From an uncultured Succinivibrionaceae bacterium (GTDB lineage Bacteria; Pseudomonadota; Gammaproteobacteria; Enterobacterales; Succinivibrionaceae), in the NCBI GenBank assembly GCA_944389835.1, contig CALXNU010000004.1, positions 1 to 59,479 on the forward strand: a DNA stretch of 59,479 nt, in the 5' to 3' direction. Below, piece after piece: positions 35,685 to 44,494 of this stretch. Each line of letters starts with the position of its first letter. Positions within the stretch are counted from its first letter, which is position 1. The position numbers were made by a program, and so were the translations under genes. The notes beneath the pieces were generated by a model. The model was not told the origin of the DNA. It was given only the letters and a program-made list of their open reading frames with translations, and did not search any database.

Positions 35685-37748
35685 ATGAGTGATAACGATT
35701 TTAATCCTTTATTACATATTGAAGGATTACCGCATTTTGGTGCTGTGAAGCCTGAGCATATTAAAGTTGCAGTTGAAAAAGCGATTAATGAGTCAGTACG
35801 TGTGATTAAAGAGGTTACTTCAAAACCAAAAACTCGTTTGACTTGGGATAATACCGTAGCACCAATTGAAGAGGCTGATGATAGATTTTCTAAGATATGG
35901 TCAGTAGTCTCTCATTTAAATTCTGTAGTAAATACCAAGCAATTACGTGAAGCTCATGATGAATGCTTGCCTCTTATTTCTGACTATGCAACTTTTGTTG
36001 GACAATATAAACCTTTATTTGAGGTTATGTCACGCTTAGCTGCAAGTGATGAGTTCTCTCTTTTTTCCAAAGCTCAAAGAAAGTCTATTTTAAATTCAAT
36101 TCGAGATTTCAAGCTTTCAGGTATTGATTTACCACAAGATAAGCAAAAACGTTTTGGCGAGATTAATGCTCGCTTGGCGCAATTACAATCAGATTTTGCC
36201 AATCACGTTTTAGATGCCACTCACTCTTGGGTAAAACATGTAAGTGATCCTTCTTTAGTTGAAGGTTTACCTTCTGGGGCTTTAAGACTTGCTAGAGAGG
36301 AAGCTTCAAAGCGCAACCTTGAAGGTTATGTGTTTACTTTAGATATTCCATCTTATTTACCAGTTTTAACTTATGCTAAAAACAGAAGCCTAAGACAAGA
36401 ACTCTACGAGGCTTATAATACTCGGGCCTCAGAATTAGGTCCTGATGCGAATAAATTTGATAATGCCGCCATCATGGAAGAGATTTTAGGTCTACGTCAT
36501 GAAATGGCAGGTCTTTTAGGCTTTAAAACTTATGCCCATTATTCATTAGCCACCAAGATGGCCAAAGATCCTCAAGAGGTGATGGGCTTTTTAATGGATC
36601 TTGCCCATAAATCTAAACAACAAGGTTTAAAGGAAATCCAAACTTTAAGTGAGTATGCTAAAAAACAGGGGCTTGAAGATGAATTAAAGCCTTGGGATGT
36701 GGCTTTTTATGCTGAGAAATTGCGCCAAGAGCAATATTCATATGATGCAGAAAGTTTAAGACCATATTTCCCGGCAGGTAAGGTTTTAGCAGGTGTCTTT
36801 GAGTGTGCTCATCGCCTTTACGATATCTCATTTAGACCTCATTTTGGTGTAGATGTGTGGCATCCAAGTGTTGAGTGCTACGACGTCTATGATCACTTTG
36901 GCTCCAAGATCGGCACTTTTTATGTTGATTTGTATGCTCGCGAGGGAAAACGCGGTGGCGCTTGGATGGATGAGTGCCAAAGTCGACGCTTCAGAAGCGA
37001 TGGAGCATTGCAATTACCTGTAACCTATTTAGTTTGTAATTTTACCCCACCAGTTGGGGATAAGCCTGCTCAACTTACTCATGATGAGGTAGTAACTTTA
37101 TTCCATGAGTTTGGACATGGGCTTAATCAATTATTAACTAGAATTGATATTGCTGATGTTTCAGGTATTAATGGCGTACCTTGGGATGCTGTGGAATTGC
37201 CAAGTCAGTTTAATGAGAATTTTGCCTGGCAAGAGGAGGTTTTAAAATTCTTATCTTCAAAAGTTGGCACCGGAGAGAGTTTACCTAAAGATAAACTTGA
37301 TGCTTTAATTGCTGCACGTAATTTTGAGTCGGCTATGGCGATGTTAAGGCAACTTGAATTTGCTTTATTTGATTTTAGGATCCACCTTGAATATGACCCA
37401 AGTAAGGGCGGGCGGATTATGGAAATTTTAAAGGAAGTAAAAGATCAAGTAGCAGTTACTCCTCAGTATGAAAACTCGCGCTTCCCAAATTGTTTTACCC
37501 ATATTTTTGCAGGAGGTTATGCTGCAGGTTACTATAGTTATAAGTATGCCGAAGTTTTAGCAGCCGATGCTTTTGGTCGTTTTGAGGAAGAGGGAATTTT
37601 AAATCCTAAGGTCGGTGCTGATTTTAGAGATTATATTTTAGCAACAGGTGGCGCTTGTGATCCTATGGAGTCATTTGTTTCCTTTAGAGGACGTAAACCT
37701 TCTGTTGATGCCTTGTTAAAGCAAAGTGGAATTAGTCAAAATTGTTAA
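35685..37748 (+). CDS. prlC: Oligopeptidase A (M3 family)
   Basis: A 687-residue zinc metallopeptidase that degrades short peptides, including cleaved signal peptides, in the cytosol. The zinc motif HEFGHGLNQLLT (HExxH form HEFGH) lies near residue 473. The N-terminal helical half (LLHIEGLPHFGAVKPEHI) and the C-terminal IFAGGYAAGYYSYKYAEVLA are typical of M3A enzymes. AAGGAG precedes the ATG. It is separated from the M24 peptidase gene by a 200-bp divergent spacer, so the two peptidase genes may share regulation. Confidence 0.95.
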   Translation: MSDNDFNPLLHIEGLPHFGAVKPEHIKVAVEKAINESVRVIKEVTSKPKTRLTWDNTVAPIEEADDRFSKIWSVVSHLNSVVNTKQLREAHDECLPLISDYATFVGQYKPLFEVMSRLAASDEFSLFSKAQRKSILNSIRDFKLSGIDLPQDKQKRFGEINARLAQLQSDFANHVLDATHSWVKHVSDPSLVEGLPSGALRLAREEASKRNLEGYVFTLDIPSYLPVLTYAKNRSLRQELYEAYNTRASELGPDANKFDNAAIMEEILGLRHEMAGLLGFKTYAHYSLATKMAKDPQEVMGFLMDLAHKSKQQGLKEIQTLSEYAKKQGLEDELKPWDVAFYAEKLRQEQYSYDAESLRPYFPAGKVLAGVFECAHRLYDISFRPHFGVDVWHPSVECYDVYDHFGSKIGTFYVDLYAREGKRGGAWMDECQSRRFRSDGALQLPVTYLVCNFTPPVGDKPAQLTHDEVVTLFHEFGHGLNQLLTRIDIADVSGINGVPWDAVELPSQFNENFAWQEEVLKFLSSKVGTGESLPKDKLDALIAARNFESAMAMLRQLEFALFDFRIHLEYDPSKGGRIMEILKEVKDQVAVTPQYENSRFPNCFTHIFAGGYAAGYYSYKYAEVLAADAFGRFEEEGILNPKVGADFRDYILATGGACDPMESFVSFRGRKPSVDALLKQSGISQNC

Positions 37749-37821
37749 AATTAAGAGCAAGTTAAGAAATATTCTGTAAAATAGAGGTAGGTTTATCCTA
37801 CCTTTATTTTTTGGAGCTTAT

Positions 37822-38538
37822 ATGTGGCAACAGGTGGCAGTGGGTGCCATATTTTTCGTGGCGATGGTAGTTAATGCTATCACCGGTTTTGCAGGAAATC
37901 TTTTAGCTATGCCAGGTACCATTCAGTTGATTGGTATGACAGATGCTAAAGTCATCTCAACCCTAATTGGTACTTACAATTGTGTGGTTTTAGCTTTTAT
38001 GACTTGGCGTTTTGTCAATTGGCATGAAGTTAAAAAAATTACCGTTTTGATAATTCCAGGCATGTTAGTAGGCTTTTGGCTATATTACTTCCTCGATGTT
38101 AAAGTCCTTCTCTATATTTACGGATCTGTGATTGTTGCAGTTGCCATTAGAACCTTTTTAAAACAAGACGGCCCTCGTAAAATGGGGCTTATAACTACTT
38201 TATTAGTGATGTTTTTTGCAGGACTTATGCAAAGTTTGTTTGTCTCAGGTGGTGCCTTTGTCGTCTTATATGCAGTTTGTGTGTTTAAAGATAAAGATGA
38301 GTTTAGAGCAACTTTATCTACCTTATGGGTGTTTTTAAATTTAATTGTTTTAGCTCAAGAAGGGATCGCCGGGGAAATAAATACTGATAATTTTCTTTTA
38401 AGTTTATATGTGGGGATCCCCGCTTTATTTGGTATTTATTTTGGCAATCGTATTCATCATAAAGTAAGTGGTAAGACTTTCTTTAATATTGCCAATGTCT
38501 TATTACTAATTTCAGGTTTAAGTTGCTTCTTAAAATAA
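37822..38538 (+). CDS. TauE/SafE-family sulfite/organosulfonate exporter-like permease
   Basis: A 238-residue inner membrane protein with seven or eight predicted helices. The first helix carries AITGFAGNLLAMPG, the N-terminal half-repeat motif (G-x-G/A-G) of the family, and FAGLMQSLFVSGGAFVVLYA (about residue 140) is the second half-repeat. The family (COG0730) exports sulfite, sulfoacetate or taurine-related anions in studied cases; the substrate here is not known. TTGGAG precedes the ATG. It follows prlC by 73 bp. Confidence 0.85.
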   Translation: MWQQVAVGAIFFVAMVVNAITGFAGNLLAMPGTIQLIGMTDAKVISTLIGTYNCVVLAFMTWRFVNWHEVKKITVLIIPGMLVGFWLYYFLDVKVLLYIYGSVIVAVAIRTFLKQDGPRKMGLITTLLVMFFAGLMQSLFVSGGAFVVLYAVCVFKDKDEFRATLSTLWVFLNLIVLAQEGIAGEINTDNFLLSLYVGIPALFGIYFGNRIHHKVSGKTFFNIANVLLLISGLSCFLK

Positions 38539-38541
38539 GCA

Positions 38542-38590
38542 TAAGGTCCAATTTTTAATAAAAATGGCAATTGGACCTTAAGTTGTTTTT
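38542..38590. terminator. Convergent hairpin terminator
   Basis: The stem TAAGGTCCAA/TTGGACCTTA (38542-38551 with 38571-38580) encloses an AT-rich loop, with a T run on the plus strand just beyond. It separates the convergent permease and phosphoesterase genes. Confidence 0.75.
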
Positions 38591-38595
38591 TTAAG

Positions 38596-39705
38596 TTATT
38601 TACCTTGAGTTAAGGTGAAAAGTGATATTTCAGCAGGCACTAAGAAGCGGCAGGAAAAACCTGACCAAATTCCAGTACCGTTGCTTACATAAAGAGAAGT
38701 CTCATCGTTTATTTGATACATCCCGCTTACAAAGCCATTATTATAAGAGGCAATAAGAGGTTGTAAGAAGATCATCGTGCCTCCATGCGTATGCCCTGAA
38801 AGGATGAAGTTAGCTAAAAGTTGTTTAGTACCATCCCAAGGCTCATGCGCCATTAAAATGCGGGGCGTATTTTCTTTGGCGTTTAAAAATGCTTTAACAA
38901 GGTTACTATCGCCACTTCTCCTGTCGTTAACTCCGGCTACAATTAAAGAATCAGTGCCTTTTTTAAGTAAAGTATGTTCGTTTTGTAAAAAACGTACTCC
39001 GTAATCTTTTAAAGCTTCAATCCAAGCTGAAGCTCCAGAATAGTACTCATGATTGCCTGTGACTGCCAAAATGCCAAAGGGAGCTTTAATCTTGGTCAAA
39101 GCTTGAAATTCTGTTTTTAAAGCGCTAACTCTTCCGTCTACAAAATCTCCTGTAATAAGAACTAAATCAGGGTCTAATTCATTAACTTTAGCGACTACGT
39201 CCTCAATAAAATCACCTTTTAAAATTGGGCCTACATGAAGATCGGTTAATTGAACGATCTTAAAGCCCTCAAAATTAGTACCTAAATTTTTAATTGCAAC
39301 TTCATGGGCTTTAACTTCTGGCACAAAGATTTGACTTATCGTGCCATAAAAGCCAAAACCAAAAGCACAAAGTGCAATGGTGGCATTTATTTTTAAACGA
39401 TTGACTTTAAATGAAATAACACGTAACTTTTTTAAGATGAAATAGATAAAGGATAAAACATCTTTAATTAAACAAAAAAAGACGCAAAGCATTAAAGAGC
39501 CATATAAAGCCTCTAAGATTAAGACAAGATAGGGAGGTAGCTGTGGACTCATAATGCCACCTACTTGTTTATAGATATAAAATTTAAGTCCACAAATAAA
39601 CGGAATAATTAAAAGGAAAAGTCTTTTGTACCATTTAATAGGTAAAGGAAGAATAAGAGATAGTGCTGCATAAATTGCGATAATCAAGCCTTGAAGTTCA
39701 ATCAT
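38596..39705 (-). CDS. Membrane-anchored metallophosphoesterase (YaeI/YkuE type)
   Basis: A 369-residue protein. Residues 1-130 contain four predicted membrane helices. Residues 145-365 form a calcineurin-like phosphoesterase with motifs QLTDLHVGP (D-x-H), VLITGDFVDG (GDxxD), VTGNHEYYSG (GNHE) and LSGHTHGG (GHTH). These are the metal ligands of the class. Relatives act on lipid phosphates (for example UDP-diacylglucosamine or phosphatidylglycerol phosphate) at the membrane; the substrate is unknown here. It is a single gene with AAGAGA before the ATG. Confidence 0.87.
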   Translation of the reverse strand: MIELQGLIIAIYAALSLILPLPIKWYKRLFLLIIPFICGLKFYIYKQVGGIMSPQLPPYLVLILEALYGSLMLCVFFCLIKDVLSFIYFILKKLRVISFKVNRLKINATIALCAFGFGFYGTISQIFVPEVKAHEVAIKNLGTNFEGFKIVQLTDLHVGPILKGDFIEDVVAKVNELDPDLVLITGDFVDGRVSALKTEFQALTKIKAPFGILAVTGNHEYYSGASAWIEALKDYGVRFLQNEHTLLKKGTDSLIVAGVNDRRSGDSNLVKAFLNAKENTPRILMAHEPWDGTKQLLANFILSGHTHGGTMIFLQPLIASYNNGFVSGMYQINDETSLYVSNGTGIWSGFSCRFLVPAEISLFTLTQGK

Positions 39706-39836
39706 AGTCGGTAGATCTCTTAATGGGGTAAGTGTAATTTTTATAGCATATTGACTTTAAGATACAAGCTTAAAGTCAATTAAGTAAGAGAAATTAGCCA
39801 AATATTAACAGAATTAAGCAAGCGATAAACCTAGAC

Positions 39837-40673
39837 TTAGTAACTTATTTTAAAACCCGGCAAAAGCATTCTATATGGTTCATTATCAATCTTAAGAGAT
39901 GCAAAACCAAAAGCATTTAAAATGTCTTGCCAGTTTTCATTATGGGCCAATTGCAAAGTAAAATTTTGAGCCATTTCCTTTTGTGAGGTGTTTTTTAAGA
40001 TAATACTGTAATAGAGAAGATCTGGGTGATAGGCACGAGGTACTTCCCAGTAGGAGCCATTAGCGATTTTAGTTTTTGAGCTTATAAGGGGTTTAGTTAT
40101 AAAACCGCATTCGACATAGCCTGCACTTAACATTCCCAAAATTTGATATTCATGAGAAGCCCGGTAAATATGATCTTTAAGATAAGAGGTCTTAAAGGCT
40201 TTATTAGAAACGATAAGATGTGTGGCATAACCTACAGGTGTAAGTCTTGGATCGGCTAAGGCTAATGATTTTATTTTCTGTTGGGTGATAACCTTAATTC
40301 CATCTTTAAAATATAAAGGATCTTGCGACCAGAGAATTAAAGGGGCCCTAGTAAACGGCTCCATGGTCACAGCATCAGCTTTATCACTTCTTACTAAAGT
40401 TAAAGGTAATCTTTCATCTGAGGATAGTACTACATCACAGACTTTCTCATTGTTGGCAATTTTGGCATAAATTTCATTTGCGGTGCCATAAAAGGCTTCA
40501 AAAGGAATAGTTGAGTGCTTTTTAATTTGCTCTAAGCTCTCATAAAGTTGTGTTACAGCACAAACTTGAAGTTTAGGGCTTTCTTGTTCTTTAGCAAAGG
40601 AATTAGCACTTAAAAGTAAGCTTAAACATAAAAGGCCACTTATTTTAATTAATTTGTGCATCGTATATTTCAT
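39837..40673 (-). CDS. ModA-like periplasmic substrate-binding protein
   Basis: A 278-residue protein with a Sec signal peptide (about 1-27, LCLSLLLSANSFA). The mature part follows ModA: YESLEQIKK near the N-terminus, FYGTANEIYAKI, DVVLSSDERLP, LALADPRLTPVGYATHLIV, GYVECGFITK and NGSYWEVPRAYHPDL. ModA binds molybdate or tungstate. No modB or modC permease genes are nearby. Instead the ATG overlaps the stop codon of the permease-EIIA gene (ATGA), so the two are translationally coupled. The ligand may therefore be something other than molybdate. I am sure of the fold but not of the ligand. Confidence 0.78.
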   Translation of the reverse strand: MKYTMHKLIKISGLLCLSLLLSANSFAKEQESPKLQVCAVTQLYESLEQIKKHSTIPFEAFYGTANEIYAKIANNEKVCDVVLSSDERLPLTLVRSDKADAVTMEPFTRAPLILWSQDPLYFKDGIKVITQQKIKSLALADPRLTPVGYATHLIVSNKAFKTSYLKDHIYRASHEYQILGMLSAGYVECGFITKPLISSKTKIANGSYWEVPRAYHPDLLYYSIILKNTSQKEMAQNFTLQLAHNENWQDILNAFGFASLKIDNEPYRMLLPGFKISY

Positions 40674-42523
40674 AAGGAATATCTTCTAGGTTTAGAACAA
40701 ATCGAGATGGAAGTTTGGATCATGCGCTCATAAATCTCATCTGCAGATCCTGCTTGTCTTAGTTTATCAGCAAAACCTCTTTCATTAAGCATTAAAGAGA
40801 GTCTGCCTAAAAGATTTAAATGTAAATCACTATCAAGCGGGCTTGCAATTAGGAAAAAGAGATCACATTTACGTCCATCTGAGGATTTGCAATCAAAAGC
40901 TTTAACTGTAGTTGCAACAGCAATGGTCGGCCTTAAAACTTGGGCAGATTTAGCATGAGGAATGGCTATACCTTCTGCAATACCACAAGGGCTATTTGCC
41001 AGACGTGTCAGTACGTCTTTTTCAAATAATTTGACATCATAAAGTGCGCCTGCCTTTTCAAGTTTTAGACATAAAAAATGAATAATATCTTCAATTTTAT
41101 TAATTTCTTGATTTAAATCTAATTGATAACAAATCGCATTTTTTTGTAAAGCATAACGTACAACAACCGGATCTTGTGAGTCTAGCTCATCTTGATTCTT
41201 TTCTTTAAGCTTCTCAAGTACTGAGAGGGTATTTTTAAAAAATGCACTATTTAATTTACAGTATTTGCGATAAACCACGAGCATTAATAAAGCAAGCAAG
41301 GTAGCGCTAATTAAAGGTATTTCATTGATTAATTCAATTTTAGTTAAATTTTCATATTCACCTTTTATAACATAAAGAGATGATATTAAAGACATAGTTA
41401 AAAAGGTATTAATCGCAAAACTTAATTTTGCACAGGCAGTTTGGAAAGAGAAAGCCAGATTTGCAAGTTTAAATCCGGTTTTAAATTCTCCATAATCTAC
41501 ACTATCTGCAGTCATGACTGAGGTTTGAACTAAAGATAAGGCAGAGCCTACTCCAAATAAGCAAAAAAGCAATATAAACAGGGTTGAGCTTAAAGGGTCA
41601 TTGGGCACAATGAAGGCTAAAATAAAAGTACTTAGCGCCATTAATAATGCAGAAGCACTAAACACTGTCTTGCAAGAGAAGATCCGATTTAAGCTTGGAA
41701 TAGAAACGAAGGCGATAAGCTGACAGAGCGCTGATGAGATTAAAGCTAAATATTGGTAGCTACTGTCTTGGAGGCGATTTAATATAGTGACTGAGGCTAT
41801 GGCAATAATAATTTGCTGTAAGAGCATAATAAGCGCAGTATTTTTAAGTGCATCATTAGCTTTAAGACTTGATAAAGTATTTTTTAAAGTTAGGTTTTTA
41901 GTGTTTTCATCTATAAGTGGATCTTTGATGCCTTTTAGCATTAAAACTTCACAAAGACAAAAGAATAGGGCACTTATAAAAGCTAAAGTAAGATAAGAGT
42001 TACCAAAGAGATCATGACTTATAAAAAAGGGTGAGGCTAAAATAAAAAGATGCTGACCAATTAAAGCGCCCGCTCTTGGTACTGAAGACATGACATCTCT
42101 TACTGAGGTATCTGAACCAAAAGAGGCAATTAAGCCCCAAAAAGGAACATCTATAATTGAATAAGTACTTGTAAAAACTAAAAATAAAAAAGTTACAAGA
42201 ATGATATTGACTAAGGGACTAAAATTAAAAGGTATAAATAATAAAATTGCGCTTAGAGATGATAAAACTGTGCCTGTGAAAATAAAAAAACTAAAGCCAA
42301 GTTTTTTCTTCGAGGCTACATCTGCAAGATAACCTATAAAAGGATCACTTAGTGCATCAAAAACTCTACCTAGGGCATAAATACAACCTGCAAGGTAGGG
42401 AGAAATCCCTAATACCTTGACTGCTTGTACCATAAAACCTATAGCTACTAAATTAAAAATGACATCTTTGCCAATAGCGCCTAAACCGTAAGCTATAGAT
42501 TCTTTAAAAAATATGTTATGCAC
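40670..42523 (-). CDS. GPH-family sugar:cation symporter fused to a PTS EIIA (fructose/mannitol-type) domain
   Basis: A 617-residue fusion. Residues 1-440 form a 12-helix GPH/MelB-type permease (SIAYGLGAIGKD at the N-terminus; DALSDPFIGYLAD in loop 2-3; TADSVDYGEFKTG, the MelB-type central segment). Residues 460-605 are a PTS EIIA type-2 domain with phosphorylatable His523 in GIAEGIAIPHAKS. LacS-type permeases carry a glucose-type EIIA for control by HPr; here the EIIA belongs to the fructose/mannitol class, so transport may respond to the PTS. The start is GTG with AGGGA six bases upstream. It is coupled to the ModA-like gene. The sugar substrate is unknown. Confidence 0.87.
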   Translation of the reverse strand: MHNIFFKESIAYGLGAIGKDVIFNLVAIGFMVQAVKVLGISPYLAGCIYALGRVFDALSDPFIGYLADVASKKKLGFSFFIFTGTVLSSLSAILLFIPFNFSPLVNIILVTFLFLVFTSTYSIIDVPFWGLIASFGSDTSVRDVMSSVPRAGALIGQHLFILASPFFISHDLFGNSYLTLAFISALFFCLCEVLMLKGIKDPLIDENTKNLTLKNTLSSLKANDALKNTALIMLLQQIIIAIASVTILNRLQDSSYQYLALISSALCQLIAFVSIPSLNRIFSCKTVFSASALLMALSTFILAFIVPNDPLSSTLFILLFCLFGVGSALSLVQTSVMTADSVDYGEFKTGFKLANLAFSFQTACAKLSFAINTFLTMSLISSLYVIKGEYENLTKIELINEIPLISATLLALLMLVVYRKYCKLNSAFFKNTLSVLEKLKEKNQDELDSQDPVVVRYALQKNAICYQLDLNQEINKIEDIIHFLCLKLEKAGALYDVKLFEKDVLTRLANSPCGIAEGIAIPHAKSAQVLRPTIAVATTVKAFDCKSSDGRKCDLFFLIASPLDSDLHLNLLGRLSLMLNERGFADKLRQAGSADEIYERMIQTSISICSKPRRYSL

Positions 42524-42623
42524 TTAATATCCCTATCTAAAATTTTAAAAAAGTTCTAGGTGTTTTAACTTAAATTGATATTTTTCCTACAATATAATCT
42601 TATCAAAAAGAAAAGGTTATCTC

Positions 42624-42650
42624 AAACAAAGGGCAGAAGCCCTTTGTTTT
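42624..42650. terminator. Hairpin downstream of glmS
   Basis: The 11-bp stem AAACAAAGGGC/GCCCTTTGTTT with a 4-nt loop lies 9 bp beyond the glmS stop codon. T residues follow on the plus strand; the minus-strand tail is less T-rich. Confidence 0.75.
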
Positions 42651-42658
42651 CTAAGTTA

Positions 42659-44494
42659 TTATTCGACGGTAACAGATTTAGCTAAATTTCTTGGCTGATC
42701 TACGTCGGTACCATTAATAATAGCTACATGGTAGGCTAAAAGCTGCAAAGCCACAGTAAAGACAATAGGCTCAAGTAACTCGTTTTTGCAATCAATTCTA
42801 ATTACCCTAGTGTTGCAAGACTCAGGAATTTGCACACTAGTTGAGGCAAAGATATAAAGTTGTCCACCGCGAGCTTTTACCTCCTCAACGTTTGAGAGAA
42901 GCTTTGATAAGTGAGCATTATCCGGGGCGACAACAACTACAGGCATATTAGAGTCAATAAGCGCAATAGGGCCATGTTTGAGCTCGCCTGAGGCATAGCC
43001 TTCAGCGTGAATATAACTTATTTCCTTAAGTTTTAAAGCACCTTCTAAAGCAATTGGGTACATCATGCCACGACCTAAGAATAAGGTGTGCTCTTTTCCG
43101 GCAAAATCTTGGGCAATCTCTTGGATCTGTGGATTGATATTAAGTGCCTTTTGCGCAAGCTCAGGGAGGGTTCTAATTGAGTTTATAAGCTCTTTACCTA
43201 AAGCCTCATCAATTTGTCCATTATTGCGACCTAAAAAGATAGTTAAAAGCAAGAGGGCAAGCAGTTGAGTGGTAAATGCTTTAGTTGAGGCAACACCAAT
43301 TTCAGAACCTGCACGAGTTAAAAGCACAAGATCGCTTTCTCTTACAATACTTGAGTTTGAAACATTACAAATAGCAAGAGTAGTTTTAAAGCCTATCTTT
43401 TTAGCTAAAGCTAAAGCAGCTCTAGTGTCTGCAGTTTCTCCTGATTGTGAAATGGTGATAAAAAGTGAGTTTTTAGGAACTACCGCATGGCGATAGCGAT
43501 ACTCAGAGGCAATCTCTACTGAGGTGTGGATTTTAGCAAGTTCCTCAAGATAGTATTTACCTACTAAGCCTGCATGATAAGAGGTACCGCAGGCTACAAT
43601 TTGAATATGCTCAATATTTTTGAGATTCTCAAGTTTTAAGCCATGAAAAGCCTCATTTTCAACGCCGCTTGCATTAAGTCTTCCAAGGCAGGTATTAAAT
43701 AAAGCTTGAGGTTGCTCAAAAATTTCTTTTTCCATAAAATGTCGATACTTACCTTTGCTGATAGTTTCGACGCCTTCAGTACAAATCGTAGAGTGTTTAA
43801 CTAAGCGATGGCCTTCTTGATTGAAAACTTCAACATTTTTACGTTTAACCACGCAAAGCTCGCCATCATCAAGATAAATGAATCTTGAGGTAACGGGTAA
43901 TAAAGCTAGGACATCTGAGGCTAAAAAATTTTCGCCAATTCCAATGCCAATTACTAAAGGACTATGGTTTTTAGCTCCAACTATGACATCAGGTTCATTA
44001 GCATCAATAACTGCAATGGCATATGATCCTGTGACATCTTTTAGAGCTAAACGTACTGCCTCTTCTAAAGAGTTAGTTTGTTTTCGATAGTTAGCAATAA
44101 GATGGGCTAAAACTTCAGTATCAGTTGTTGACTTAAATTCATAGCCTAAAGCTTGGAGTTTTTCTTTTAAAGGACGGTAGTTTTCGATAATGCCGTTGTG
44201 AACTACCGCAATGGTGCCTGAAATTTGAGGATGGGCGTTTTCTTTGGTAGGCTCACCATGGGTTGCCCATCTAGTATGGGCAATACCGATATTACCTTGA
44301 TCATTGAAGTGTTCATCTTGGATGGCTTTTTCAAGCTCAAACACTTTGCCTGGAGTTTTTATAGTATGAAGTTTACCTTCATTAATAACGGCAAGACCTG
44401 CTGAGTCATAGCCTCGATATTCAAGGCTATGAAGACCTGCAAGTAAAATATCTAAAATATCGCGTTTGGCGATAGCACCTACAATTCCACACAT
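42659..44494 (-). CDS. glmS: Glutamine-fructose-6-phosphate aminotransferase
   Basis: A 611-residue enzyme that makes glucosamine-6-phosphate for peptidoglycan and LPS. The N-terminal nucleophile amidotransferase domain starts MCGIVGAIAKRD (Cys2 catalytic), with HTRWATHGEPT. Two SIS isomerase domains follow (CGTSYHAGL...SQSGETADTRAAL; KLKEISYIHAEGYASGELKHG), and the C-terminus DQPRNLAKSVTVE is conserved. Its ATG overlaps the glmU stop by one base. No ribozyme or GlmZ-type site was recognised. It is the last gene of lgt-glmU-glmS. Confidence 0.98.
   Translation of the reverse strand: MCGIVGAIAKRDILDILLAGLHSLEYRGYDSAGLAVINEGKLHTIKTPGKVFELEKAIQDEHFNDQGNIGIAHTRWATHGEPTKENAHPQISGTIAVVHNGIIENYRPLKEKLQALGYEFKSTTDTEVLAHLIANYRKQTNSLEEAVRLALKDVTGSYAIAVIDANEPDVIVGAKNHSPLVIGIGIGENFLASDVLALLPVTSRFIYLDDGELCVVKRKNVEVFNQEGHRLVKHSTICTEGVETISKGKYRHFMEKEIFEQPQALFNTCLGRLNASGVENEAFHGLKLENLKNIEHIQIVACGTSYHAGLVGKYYLEELAKIHTSVEIASEYRYRHAVVPKNSLFITISQSGETADTRAALALAKKIGFKTTLAICNVSNSSIVRESDLVLLTRAGSEIGVASTKAFTTQLLALLLLTIFLGRNNGQIDEALGKELINSIRTLPELAQKALNINPQIQEIAQDFAGKEHTLFLGRGMMYPIALEGALKLKEISYIHAEGYASGELKHGPIALIDSNMPVVVVAPDNAHLSKLLSNVEEVKARGGQLYIFASTSVQIPESCNTRVIRIDCKNELLEPIVFTVALQLLAYHVAIINGTDVDQPRNLAKSVTVE

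Noticed and set aside
42624-42650. glmS ribozyme or riboswitch
   Set aside because: It is a simple hairpin downstream of glmS; the ribozyme would be upstream and is typical of Gram-positive bacteria.
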